Source: a virus. Taken from it: a stretch of DNA of 42,114 bases. The notes beneath the pieces are model-generated. The model did not search any database. It was not told the origin of the DNA and saw only the letters and a list, made by a program, of their open reading frames with translations. How positions within the stretch are numbered: position 1 is the stretch's first letter; each line of letters starts with the position of its first letter. Positions 21,211 through 29,862 of this stretch are shown one piece after another. A program made the translations under genes and the position numbers. Location of the stretch: the IMG/VR virus record IMGVR_UViG_3300042881_001396, positions 1-42,114 of that record; one strand, written 5' to 3'.

Positions 21211-24200
21211 TTATATCAATCTATACTGAGTTACCCATAAAGTTGAATTAGAACTTGCTGGGGTTACTTGTAATTCTATGTTGCTTCCTGCTATGTTTAC
21301 TGCAAGAGTACCCGTGCTTCCTCCTAATGTTACTCCACCGAACACTGCCCAATCTACAGCACTACCGTTTGTAACTGCCTGTACAGTTGCTACACTTTGT
21401 TTGCCGCCTGAATCGAGTCCTTTGACTAACCATTGAACTCCGGTCACTCCTGTGACTGTGAACGTTGATATAGTTTGGTTTGCAGTTATCGCAGTTGTAG
21501 TAACTTCATCCCATGTAATAGTAGTATTACCTACATTTACTTGAGTATTTGCTGTGATAATATTTGCTGTGTAATTATTTGACTGTAGATTTCCGGCAAT
21601 TGTTAGATTACCTGAAGCGTCAATATTACCTGCGTAGACATTTGCCCAACGCTGAGTACTTGTGCCCAAATCAAGTGTCAAGTTAGCGTTTGGATTCAAT
21701 GCTGATGTGACATTCGCTTGTACATTCAAGTTACTGACGTTTGCAAGACCTGCTGTAGCAAAGTTGGCTGCAACAACATTACCTGTGAAGTTTGCAGTAT
21801 TACCAGCAAGTTCTAAGTTTACGCTTAGATTTGGTACGATGACATTGCCGCTAAAGTTTGCTGTGTTACCTAACAATGCATTACCAACTGTTACATTTGC
21901 TCCATTGAATACAGCATTACCACTAAAGTTTGCAGTATTACCAGCAAGTGCTAGATTTACAGTTAGATTTGGTACTACGACATTACCACTGAAGTTTGCT
22001 GTGTTGCCAGTCAATGCATTAACAATGTCTATGTTACCAGCATTGACGATGTTTGAAACGTTAGCAGTTGGTACAACGATCAATGTATTTGCATTGACAT
22101 TGTTTGCTAGTACGTTACCAGTTGCTTGAACATTACCTGATGTAGTTAAATTCAATCCACTTACGTTAGCATTTGAACTGATAGTACCATTAGCCGCAAT
22201 ATTACCGCCAACTGTTAGGTCGAGTGTGATATTAGCAATACTACTAATGCTCAAGTTGTTTGCAGTAACGTTGCCGTTGCTTAGTGTATTCCAAGTTAGA
22301 CTGCTAAATGTTGCATCACCAATGTTTGGTGTCACAAGATTTGCGCTTGTCTTGACGACGATGTTGCCTGAACTGATAGCAGTGGTGTCATTATCAACAT
22401 TTGCGCTGATTACTGTACCAGTGATAGCAATACCATTACCTGCACTAAAAGTGCCGGCTGCGCTAAACTGGCTAAACTGAATGTTTGTCAATCCAAACAG
22501 TATTTCAGTTACCGGATCAGTCAATACATAACTTGAACCAGCATAGTTTAGGCCTGCTAATACAAAGAAGTAGTCGCCATAACCTAATGCCGTTGTCTCT
22601 ACTGGGCTATATGTATCTTCGTCTGTTGCTCTTGTCAATACCCACGCAGTTGAACCATTACCCACTGTTGTTACAGTATAGACACCGTTCTCAAATTGAT
22701 TTGTCTGACCTTGAACAAGAACTCTGTTTGTTGATACTAATGCAATACTATCAATAGATAGTGCGGCGTTTGCACCTGCGTTTGTTAGTGTTGCGCCAAC
22801 ACCAGTGTTCGCTCTTGCAGTTTGTGATAGACCTGCACCGTTAGTCAATGTAGTGACTTCAGCACCGAAATACCCTGCCTTGACTGTTATAGTATCGGCT
22901 CCTGGGGTGCTGTAGACAAAGTATGGGTCATTGCCGATGATACCATTGAAACTGTTATCCCAAGCAAGTTCATCACCTATGCTTAGATTGTGATTTGCAC
23001 CAAACTGTATTGTTTTACCACCAGTGATTGCGATTGTAGTCAATACGCTACCACCGTTTGCGTAAGTAGCATTCAAGTTAGTTACACTTGTTACTCTTAC
23101 TGCCGTGTGTATTGTTAGACCTTGTGCAGTGCTGTCAACATATTCTTTTGTTGCCGCATCATTTGGTTGTGTTGGTGCACCAACTTGTGCTATACGGGCT
23201 AATGATGCTTCGATCACACCATTAGGGCCACCAGGAACAAGATTGATATTGACATTTGAACCTGAAGCAGTAATCGTTAGATTACCATTTGCTGTGATGT
23301 TTGAAGTTAGTAAACTACCAACATTTGCTTCGCCGGTTACTGCAAGATTTGCACCAACTAAGAAACTGTTTGCAGTCACGTTACCATTTGCTATGATATA
23401 ACCTGCTGTTGCGTGAATATTACCTGATGTGAACAATCCAGTATCGGATATTGTCACAATGTTAGATACAGCATTTGAACTGAATTCAATGTTAGCATCT
23501 TGGAATATTCTTACATTACTATTACCGTTTGCTAATGTACCAACTAAGTTACCTGCATTTACATTTCCAATAACGTTTAGATCGTTAGCAACGTTTACAT
23601 AGTTTGCAAGAGCCAAATTACCTAAATTAGCGTTTAGTGATGTTAGGTTACCAGTAAAGTTTGCAATGTTACCGTTTAAATCATTAGCAACGTTTACATA
23701 ATTAGCAGTTGCTAAGTTACCTAAACTTGCATTTAGTGATGTTAGGTTACCAGTAAAGTTTGCAATGTTACCATTTAAATCATTAGCAACATTTACATAA
23801 TTAGCAGTTGCTAAGTTACCTAAACTTGCATTTAGAGCAGTGATGTTACCTGTAAAATTAGCAGTATTACCATCAAGTTGTAGATTTACAGTTAGGTTTG
23901 GTACTACAACATTGCCGCTGAAGTTAGCAGTGTTACCACTAAGTGCCGCATTTACGTTTACGTTGTTTGATATTAAGTTGCTTGCAACATTGATGTAATT
24001 TGCATAAGCAAGATTACCGAGATTTGCATTCTCAGATTGTAAGTTACCACCTAATGTAAGAAGATTTGATGTCTTGTTAAATGTGAATGCATTGCTACCA
24101 TCTACCAAACCATTGTCTGAGAAAAGAACAGTTGTATTTGGCGCAGTGATTGTAATGTTGGCTTGTACGTTACCTACGAATGTACCTGCTGTTACATAGC

Positions 24201-25026
24201 CACCGGCAGGGAATGTGACGTTACCTGTATTATCATAAACAGTACTGAAGCCGTTTGACGTTAGTGTTAAGTTACCAGTACCGCTGTTGATATTTGGTGT
24301 CAATAATGTATTTGTTATGTTTGCATTACCTGTTACAGTCAATACTTGTGTAGTATCGTTGTATGTAAAGTTTGCGCTGGCTGCAAAATTATCACCTAAG
24401 TTATATTGAATTTCAGTATTTGAGCCGGCTGCTTCTTGTAAGTCCCACGGATTGCCGTTAGCATATAATAGATTGTCTGTACGTACATTGCCTGCTTGCA
24501 TCGTGTTAGTAACGTTGACATTTGATGATACGTTTACAAAGTTAGCACTTGCTAGATTTCCAAGATTAGCATTTAAGGCAGTGATGTTACCACTAAAGTT
24601 TGCTGTGTTACCAGCAAGTTCTAAGTTGACAGATAAGTTATTTGTAACAGTGTTTGAAGCAATATTAGCAAAATTTGCGGTTACAATATTACCAAGATTA
24701 GCATTGTTAAATTGTACGTTACCTACAACTGTCAATAAGTTAGTGGCATTATCGAATGTAAAGTTTGCACTCGCACCAAAATTATTACTATTATTAAACT
24801 GAATCTGTGTATTAGAACCAGCCGCTTCCTGTAAATCCCAGGGTTGACCGTTACTATAATATAGATTGTCTGTTAAGATACCATACGCGGCATTAGTGTT
24901 GCTTACTGCAACGTTTCCTACGAACGTACCTTTATTTGCTGTGATATCTGCGTTTGCAAGTATCACATTTGCTGGGACTTCTCCTACTGAGAAGCCGCCT
25001 ACTGAATTAAGTGGTTTAAGTGCCAT
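21211..25026 (-). CDS. Large tail fibre with 33-residue tandem shaft repeats
   Basis: A 1271-residue fibre with the N-terminal module MALKPLNSVGGFSVGE. The shaft is built of repeats around GNTANFSGNVVVPNLTVN and of a 33-residue unit (ATANYVNVANDLNGN, then IANFTGNLTSLNASLGNL) present as near-identical copies in tandem. Around residues 620-860 is an expanded version of the insert found in other fibres (QGLTIHTAVRV, QTNQFENGVYTVTT), enlarged by about 70 residues. The tip (TVTGVTGVQWLVKGLDSGGK, then ELQVTPASSNSTLWVTQYRLI at the end) differs from those of the other fibres. An AGCGGAGA ribosome site and a GATAAATA octamer lie just upstream. A shaft and receptor-binding role is inferred. Confidence 0.88.
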   Translation of the reverse strand: MALKPLNSVGGFSVGEVPANVILANADITANKGTFVGNVAVSNTNAAYGILTDNLYYSNGQPWDLQEAAGSNTQIQFNNSNNFGASANFTFDNATNLLTVVGNVQFNNANLGNIVTANFANIASNTVTNNLSVNLELAGNTANFSGNITALNANLGNLASANFVNVSSNVNVTNTMQAGNVRTDNLLYANGNPWDLQEAAGSNTEIQYNLGDNFAASANFTYNDTTQVLTVTGNANITNTLLTPNINSGTGNLTLTSNGFSTVYDNTGNVTFPAGGYVTAGTFVGNVQANITITAPNTTVLFSDNGLVDGSNAFTFNKTSNLLTLGGNLQSENANLGNLAYANYINVASNLISNNVNVNAALSGNTANFSGNVVVPNLTVNLQLDGNTANFTGNITALNASLGNLATANYVNVANDLNGNIANFTGNLTSLNASLGNLATANYVNVANDLNGNIANFTGNLTSLNANLGNLALANYVNVANDLNVIGNVNAGNLVGTLANGNSNVRIFQDANIEFSSNAVSNIVTISDTGLFTSGNIHATAGYIIANGNVTANSFLVGANLAVTGEANVGSLLTSNITANGNLTITASGSNVNINLVPGGPNGVIEASLARIAQVGAPTQPNDAATKEYVDSTAQGLTIHTAVRVTSVTNLNATYANGGSVLTTIAITGGKTIQFGANHNLSIGDELAWDNSFNGIIGNDPYFVYSTPGADTITVKAGYFGAEVTTLTNGAGLSQTARANTGVGATLTNAGANAALSIDSIALVSTNRVLVQGQTNQFENGVYTVTTVGNGSTAWVLTRATDEDTYSPVETTALGYGDYFFVLAGLNYAGSSYVLTDPVTEILFGLTNIQFSQFSAAGTFSAGNGIAITGTVISANVDNDTTAISSGNIVVKTSANLVTPNIGDATFSSLTWNTLSNGNVTANNLSISSIANITLDLTVGGNIAANGTISSNANVSGLNLTTSGNVQATGNVLANNVNANTLIVVPTANVSNIVNAGNIDIVNALTGNTANFSGNVVVPNLTVNLALAGNTANFSGNAVFNGANVTVGNALLGNTANFSGNVIVPNLSVNLELAGNTANFTGNVVAANFATAGLANVSNLNVQANVTSALNPNANLTLDLGTSTQRWANVYAGNIDASGNLTIAGNLQSNNYTANIITANTQVNVGNTTITWDEVTTTAITANQTISTFTVTGVTGVQWLVKGLDSGGKQSVATVQAVTNGSAVDWAVFGGVTLGGSTGTLAVNIAGSNIELQVTPASSNSTLWVTQYRLI
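23581..23838 (-). repeat. 99-base tandem repeats encoding 33-residue shaft units
   Basis: The units at 23641-23739 and 23740-23838 differ at only a few bases, and a more diverged partial unit precedes them from 23581. The period of 99 bases keeps the frame and gives 33-residue protein repeats. Such a unit can expand or shrink by slippage or recombination, changing shaft length without breaking the protein. Confidence 0.85.
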
Positions 25027-25047
25027 GTTTGATAATCTCCGCTGTCG

Positions 25048-25055
25048 TATTTATC
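25048..25055 (-). promoter_or_regulatory. T4-type late promoter octamer before the 1271-residue fibre
   Basis: The minus strand reads GATAAATA directly after the stop codon of the upstream fibre and 21 bases before the ATG at 25026. One mismatch to TATAAATA. The spacing would leave a short leader containing the GCGGAGA ribosome site. Confidence 0.5.
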
Positions 25056-27941
25056 TCAATATACATAAAAAGTAGTCACTTGCATCCTATGAGTCATCAA
25101 ATTTGCGCTCTGAGGTGTCATGACTAACTGAACCGAAGCCGGTACTATGATGTTTCCTGCATCATATTGTACTGCGAAGTCTCCGGTATACCCGTTTACC
25201 GGTAGTGTGCTATATTCCGCATAGTTAACTGTGCTTCCTTTCACTACCGCTGAAATTTTTATAAAATTTCTTATGTTTGCATCATCGCTGATAATTGTTA
25301 AATCTATTGCCGCAAGATCGTCTGCTGGAATACTCAATAAGACTTGCGAACTAGTGCTGTTCGTAGTAGCAAAATAAACATTTGCTTTACTAAATTCATA
25401 GACACCAGAACCCATCTGAAATGAGTTCGCTATCAAGTTGCCTGCTACATTGACTTCATTTGTAACATCATTGAAAGTCAAAAATGGACTTCCGGCAAAC
25501 GTACCTGCACTGTTATATTGAATCTGTGTATTGCTACCGCCCGGTGTGCCACCGCCGTTGCCGCCACCGGCATTTTTCCAACTTAGATTACCTAATCCGT
25601 CTGTACTGAGTACATATCCATTAACACCACCTGGTATATGTATATTAGCGATATTACCTAGATTTACGTTTGCTGAACCCTGTGTGTTTAAATTACCTGC
25701 AACCGTCAATGTGCTAGATGCTAATATCGTAGTGTTACTTAATGATACCGTTCCGCTTAAGTTTGCTGTTCCAGTAGCAGTAAAGTTTGCACTATTCAAT
25801 GTAGTCAACACATTCATTGTACCTAGAACGTTTGCGTTGCCACCTAAGTACATGTAGTTAGTAGTCTTGTTCCAAGTCAGTGTATTGTCACCACCGAATG
25901 TGTCGTTATCGTTAAACTGAATTTGTGTGTTTAATCCACCGGGTGTACCACCATTGCCGCCGTTACTCTGTGGTACCCAACTTAAATTACCTATACCGTC
26001 TGTACTGAGTACGTAATTAGCATTGCCACCCGTGATAGTAATGTTGCCTACGTCTCCTAAATTACTAGTACCTACTACTGTTAATGATGTAAGATTACCT
26101 ATGTTTGTGATATTAGGTTGACTAGCAGTGGTTAATGTTCCTATTAAGTAATTTGCTTCTACGAAATTTCCTGCATTTAAGTTACCTGTAATAGTAATAT
26201 TACTACCTAAACCAGTACCACTCATGCTACCATTGAATGATATATTACCATTACTATTTGGTATTGCCGTATCAACATTTAACCAACCAATGTTTCCTAG
26301 ATAATTGATATTTTGTTGTGCATTAGTTGTCAACGTACCTGATATAAAATTTGCCGTTAATAGATTTCCAGCGTTGACATTTCCTGCAGTTACATTGCCA
26401 GTTACTGATAATGAAGTCAATGTACCGACACTAGTGATGTTGGGCTGTGCAGGAGTTAATAATGGTCCTGAAATTCCTGATGCAGTTACGGTTCCTGATA
26501 CTGCTAAAGAAGTTAGTGTTCCAACACTAGTGATATTTGGTTGAGCATTAGTTGTTACTGTGCCAGCAAATGTTGCATAATTTGCGTTAGAAATATTACC
26601 TACAAAATTACCTATAAAGTTTGCGGCTGTAACATTTCCTGTTACAGTTAAACTTGTTAGATTGCCTACGCTTGTAATATTTGGTTGAGCATTTACTGTG
26701 ACTGTACCAGCTACGTTAGCGGCATTGGCTAAATTTGCTGTATTGGCAAATGTTGCTAGATTGGCTGTGTTTGCTATAGTAGCACTATTTGCTACTCCAT
26801 ATAAATTACCAATAAAGTAATTCGATGTAACACTATTACCTAATGTTGTATTACCACTTACAGTAAGTGATGTCAATGTACCGACACTAGTGATATTAGG
26901 CTGAGATGCTAGTGTTACATTTCTTGCAAGATTGGCTGTACCAAATAAATTACCTATAAAGTAATTTGATACGACTTGATTTCCTAATGTAGTGTTGCCA
27001 ACAACAGTTAAACTTGTTAGATTGCCTACGCTTGTGATATTTGGTTGTGCTGATGTGTAAACAGTACCGGCTATCAATGCGTTTGCAACTTGACCACTGA
27101 CATTAGCACCCGCTACATTATTTGCTACGTTGGCAAAACCTACTGTCCCACTAACATTAGCACCTGCTACATTATTTGCTACGTTAGCAAAAGCAACTTG
27201 ACCACTGACATTAGCACCAACTAAACCAAATAAATTGTATCCATTACCTGCAAAATAATTAGCATTGATCCAGTTAGCACTTGTTATGTTGGCTGATAGT
27301 GTTATATTTGATGCTATAATATCTGTGGCTGATAAAGTTCCATAAATTGTAGCATCCGTTACTGATAAGTTTACACCGGTAATAGCATTGCCGGAAGATA
27401 TAGTATTTGCTACTGAAAGAGTATTGCTGACCTTGTTATAAGTGAATCCTGCATCTCCGCCGAATACACCTGCATCATTAAACTGAACTTGTGTGTTTGC
27501 ACCGCCGGGCACACCGTTACCTGTGTTTCCACCGTTACCTGCAGGTGCCCACGTTAGATTACCTGCACCGTCAGTCTGTAAGAAATAACCATTGGTACCA
27601 CCCAAGATCACAACGTTTGATACGTTTCCTAAGTTGGCATTACTACCTACTTGTAATTTTGTGACTGTTAATAAACTAGTAGCACTATTAAATGTGAATG
27701 CCGAACTCGCACCTAGCAATCCAGCATTGTTATATTGAACTTGTGTATTAGAACCTGAAGCGCCTATGCTTAGTGGTTGACCGTTAGCATATAGATATGC
27801 GTTGGCAAATATACGATTTGCCGTGACGTTGGCATTGGGAGCGTTGACGTTGTTAACAACATTTCCATTCGCATCTATTACTAATTCCGGTGGGATTCCT
27901 ACGGAATATCCACCTAACGTGTTAAACGGTTCAGCACTCAT
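25056..27941 (-). CDS. Tail fibre with PFNTLGGYS N-terminal module, first of the fibre array
   Basis: A 961-residue fibre and the first gene of the 25 kb adhesin array in transcription order. It starts MSAEPFNTLGGYSVGIPPEL, the third member of the PLNSxGGFS docking type. The shaft carries [16 protein letters not shown] repeats. The motif GGxNTQxQFND/YNxAG, followed by SAFTF-like segments, recurs four times at residues about 85-110, 150-175, 690-715 and 845-870, each after a GxLSW repeat, giving a periodic fourfold design. The C-terminal 110 residues (YFATTNSTSSQVLLSIPADD, then VQLVMTPQSANLMTHRMQV) form a tip unlike the others. No chaperone domain is seen. A GATAAATA late octamer lies 29 bases upstream. 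A role as a receptor-binding fibre is inferred. Confidence 0.88.
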   Translation of the reverse strand: MSAEPFNTLGGYSVGIPPELVIDANGNVVNNVNAPNANVTANRIFANAYLYANGQPLSIGASGSNTQVQYNNAGLLGASSAFTFNSATSLLTVTKLQVGSNANLGNVSNVVILGGTNGYFLQTDGAGNLTWAPAGNGGNTGNGVPGGANTQVQFNDAGVFGGDAGFTYNKVSNTLSVANTISSGNAITGVNLSVTDATIYGTLSATDIIASNITLSANITSANWINANYFAGNGYNLFGLVGANVSGQVAFANVANNVAGANVSGTVGFANVANNVAGANVSGQVANALIAGTVYTSAQPNITSVGNLTSLTVVGNTTLGNQVVSNYFIGNLFGTANLARNVTLASQPNITSVGTLTSLTVSGNTTLGNSVTSNYFIGNLYGVANSATIANTANLATFANTANLANAANVAGTVTVNAQPNITSVGNLTSLTVTGNVTAANFIGNFVGNISNANYATFAGTVTTNAQPNITSVGTLTSLAVSGTVTASGISGPLLTPAQPNITSVGTLTSLSVTGNVTAGNVNAGNLLTANFISGTLTTNAQQNINYLGNIGWLNVDTAIPNSNGNISFNGSMSGTGLGSNITITGNLNAGNFVEANYLIGTLTTASQPNITNIGNLTSLTVVGTSNLGDVGNITITGGNANYVLSTDGIGNLSWVPQSNGGNGGTPGGLNTQIQFNDNDTFGGDNTLTWNKTTNYMYLGGNANVLGTMNVLTTLNSANFTATGTANLSGTVSLSNTTILASSTLTVAGNLNTQGSANVNLGNIANIHIPGGVNGYVLSTDGLGNLSWKNAGGGNGGGTPGGSNTQIQYNSAGTFAGSPFLTFNDVTNEVNVAGNLIANSFQMGSGVYEFSKANVYFATTNSTSSQVLLSIPADDLAAIDLTIISDDANIRNFIKISAVVKGSTVNYAEYSTLPVNGYTGDFAVQYDAGNIIVPASVQLVMTPQSANLMTHRMQVTTFYVY

Positions 27942-27970
27942 TATTGCACAGGTCCTCTATCATCTTATTA

Positions 27971-27978
27971 TATTTATC
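27971..27978 (-). promoter_or_regulatory. T4-type late promoter octamer at the head of the fibre array
   Basis: The minus strand reads GATAAATA, ending 29 bases before the ATG at 27941. It is well placed to start the long fibre transcript. Motif and spacing only. Confidence 0.55.
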
Positions 27979-28000
27979 AAATATATTCTTACTAAGCCAT

Positions 28001-28030
28001 AGAAAAAAGATCCGATTAGAACTTTTTTCT
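28001..28030. other. 9-bp inverted repeat between divergent genes
   Basis: AGAAAAAAG at 28001-28009 pairs exactly with CTTTTTTCT at 28022-28030 around a 12-base loop. It lies between the divergent fibre array (minus) and the zinc-protein gene (plus). The A/T-only tracts could act as a weak bidirectional terminator or as a protein-binding site; the sequence does not decide. Confidence 0.5.
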
Positions 28031-28035
28031 AAATA
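28028..28035 (+). promoter_or_regulatory. Late-promoter-like octamer 5 bases before the ATG
   Basis: TCTAAATA matches the late consensus TATAAATA at seven of eight positions and ends 5 bases before the ATG at 28041. No Shine-Dalgarno sequence is present. If used, transcription would begin at about the start codon. Confidence 0.4.
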
Positions 28036-28040
28036 TAGTC

Positions 28041-28409
28041 ATGCTTACTAAACAAAAATCAAGACCTATATGCAGTCATTGTGGTATAGTGCCGGCCAAG
28101 CCCAACGGTATAAGTAAGTTAGGATTCAAAAAATGGCACAAGTATTGTATAGATTGCAGTAAGTTATTGTATAGCGAGAAGCACAAGTACCTACAAAACA
28201 AGCAAATGAAGTGTGAGTTCTGTGGCTTTAAAGCGCAGGACAAATGTCAGATGGATGTAGTATTTAAAGATGGTAATAAGAAGAACAAGAAAGAAAGTAA
28301 TCTAAAAACACTATGTGCTAACTGCGCCAGGTTGTTTCAAAAACGCTTGAAGAAAGGGCGCAAGTCAGTCATGAACATGACTGTTGATGCTGATATAAGG
28401 ATTAGTTGA
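28041..28409 (+). CDS. HNH-like double zinc-binding protein with altered catalytic residues
   Basis: A 122-residue basic protein with eight cysteines in four CxxC pairs: Cys11/14, Cys36/39, Cys58/61 and Cys92/95. The second half has the layout of phage HNH nucleases: CEFCGF, then VVFKDGNKKN, then SNLKTLCANCARL. In active relatives the middle reads DHxDGN and the end NCHR. Here the DH pair is replaced by Val74-Phe75 and the final His by Ala96, so nuclease activity is unlikely, while the zinc fold is kept. It may be a DNA- or RNA-binding structural protein. Its stop overlaps the next gene's ATG by one base. It is one of few plus-strand genes here, placed between fibres and capsid genes. Confidence 0.85.
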   Translation: MLTKQKSRPICSHCGIVPAKPNGISKLGFKKWHKYCIDCSKLLYSEKHKYLQNKQMKCEFCGFKAQDKCQMDVVFKDGNKKNKKESNLKTLCANCARLFQKRLKKGRKSVMNMTVDADIRIS

Positions 28410-29074
28410 TGAAAGTTTTAATAGCAGGTGATAGTTGGGGTTGCGGGTGTTGGGATAAGACCGGAAATACACATAGAGGTCTAGAGTTATTTCTACAGAT
28501 GAAGGGTCACATAGTGACTAATTTATCTGTGTGCGGTTATTCAAATACAGAAATTTATAGGTCATTAAAAACAGTTGACTTATCAGAATTTGATTATGTT
28601 TTTGCATTTTATACCAATCCATTTAGAGATATAATATCTGATAATTTATATTCCAAATATTTCGATGTTCCTGATTACACTATAACATACAAAGATGTTT
28701 TAAAAATGTATGATGAATTATGGTGCAATTCATATCTGATGTTTGATAGTCTGAATTATCCGATACACATGATAGGTGGGCACCACAAATTAGAAGAGAT
28801 AGAATCGACCAAAAATCTAATTAGTTTTATACCTAGTATACGGGAAATGTTTTATAAAGATTATGTGCAACCTAAAATCGTTTATATTTCTACTGTTTTT
28901 AAAAACTACTTAAAAAAATTTGATAGAGATACTATAGATTTTCTGTATGAAACATATAATGTATATCTAAATCTACAAAACATACAGCAAGAATATTTTT
29001 ACCCTGACGGATATCATTTGAATGCAAAGGGGCATTTAATCTTATCTGGTCGTATAGAAGAATTCATGAAGTAG
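28409..29074 (+). CDS. SGNH/GDSL-type hydrolase-like protein
   Basis: Starting at the ATG that overlaps the preceding stop (TGATG) gives 221 residues; a TTG start one codon earlier is possible but less likely. The N-terminus MKVLIAGDSWG carries the nucleophile motif (Ser9). VCGYSNTE provides the block II glycine, AFYTNPF a possible block III asparagine, and DGYHLN near the end (Asp200, His203) the Asp-His pair. Together these outline the esterase/acyl-hydrolase fold used by many phages to deacylate surface polysaccharides. No signal peptide or fibre repeat is present, so it may be a separate virion enzyme or act in the cell. Substrate is unknown. The TGATG overlap couples it to the zinc protein. 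Confidence 0.8.
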   Translation: MKVLIAGDSWGCGCWDKTGNTHRGLELFLQMKGHIVTNLSVCGYSNTEIYRSLKTVDLSEFDYVFAFYTNPFRDIISDNLYSKYFDVPDYTITYKDVLKMYDELWCNSYLMFDSLNYPIHMIGGHHKLEEIESTKNLISFIPSIREMFYKDYVQPKIVYISTVFKNYLKKFDRDTIDFLYETYNVYLNLQNIQQEYFYPDGYHLNAKGHLILSGRIEEFMK

Positions 29075-29082
29075 ATGCTGAT

Positions 29083-29790
29083 TTAAGATTGCTTGATCTT
29101 GGCTAAATGCAGTTTACTTAATATAACTGTATAAACCCAACCTATATCTATCTCAAACCATCTACGACTGAGTTTGGCACTTGCAGGACTGAGGTGGTGA
29201 TTGTTGTGCAACTCCTCTCCACCAATAATAATGCCCCAAGGACTAATGTTTCTACTGTGATCTTTAGTTTCACCATTACGATATCCCCAATAATGTCCTA
29301 TGCCATTGATGATTCCGGCGGCCCAGAACGGAATCCATATCATCTGTACGCCCCACACCAACAGTCCCCACCATGAAAATAAAAGTAAATTTATCAATAA
29401 TAACAAAACTATTCCTAGACGAGAATGTTTACTGTATACATTCTGTTCCACCCAATCATCAGGAGTGCCAACACCATATTGTTTAATCATTTCTTTATCT
29501 TTACTTGCAATATGATATAGTAATGCACCTTTGAATACTACATTGTATATACCATACACATGTGGTGTATGTGGATCTCCTTCAAAATCACTGTATCTAT
29601 GATGTTTGCGATGTATTGCTACCCACTGTCTTGTAATCATTCCTGTAGTTAACCATAACCAGAATCGCATGAAATGTGAAACAGCAGGATGAAACTCTAC
29701 TGATTTATGTGCTTGACTTCTGTGGAGATAAAGTGTGACACACAATATTGTGATGTGTGTGACTATGAGGGTATATAGGATTTCAATCAT
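29083..29790 (-). CDS. Membrane fatty acid desaturase (delta-9-like)
   Basis: A 235-residue integral-membrane enzyme with the three diagnostic histidine boxes: HRSQAH (23-28), HRKHH (60-64) and HNNHH (195-199). An extra His166 in NGIGHYWGYR is also typical, as is GDPHTPH. These bind the di-iron centre that inserts a double bond into acyl chains. Hydrophobic stretches at about 1-22, 38-52, 126-143 and 145-165 fit the membrane topology. It is shorter than usual bacterial enzymes because the N-terminal leader is brief. It lies alone between the SGNH gene (convergent, 8 bases) and the gp23 terminator, with its own late-like octamer. Phage use in remodelling membrane fluidity or lipid supply is inferred. 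Electron donor and acyl substrate form are unknown. Confidence 0.93.
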   Translation of the reverse strand: MIEILYTLIVTHITILCVTLYLHRSQAHKSVEFHPAVSHFMRFWLWLTTGMITRQWVAIHRKHHRYSDFEGDPHTPHVYGIYNVVFKGALLYHIASKDKEMIKQYGVGTPDDWVEQNVYSKHSRLGIVLLLLINLLLFSWWGLLVWGVQMIWIPFWAAGIINGIGHYWGYRNGETKDHSRNISPWGIIIGGEELHNNHHLSPASAKLSRRWFEIDIGWVYTVILSKLHLAKIKQS

Positions 29791-29794
29791 AATT

Positions 29795-29802
29795 TATTTA
29801 TG
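29795..29802 (-). promoter_or_regulatory. Late-promoter-like octamer 4 bases before the desaturase ATG
   Basis: The minus strand reads CATAAATA, one mismatch from the consensus, ending 4 bases before the ATG at 29790. It directly follows the gp23 terminator. No Shine-Dalgarno sequence lies between, so a leaderless late message is possible. Confidence 0.5.
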
Positions 29803-29808
29803 CCCGAC

Positions 29809-29830
29809 AAAAAGGGGACCGAAGTCCCCT
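29809..29830 (-). terminator. Intrinsic terminator after gp23
   Basis: On the minus strand a perfect 7-bp stem AGGGGAC/GTCCCCT closes a TTCG tetraloop and runs into TTTT. It lies 33 bases after the gp23 stop. This is the clearest rho-independent terminator in the window and separates the head module from the desaturase. Confidence 0.9.
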
Positions 29831-29862
29831 GATTGTTCTTCCCATCCCGAAAGAAGATTTGA

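Noticed and set aside
28406-28408. TTG start one codon before ATG for the SGNH gene.
   Set aside because: ATG at 28409 forms the common TGATG overlap and leaves the GDS motif at the usual distance from the N-terminus.
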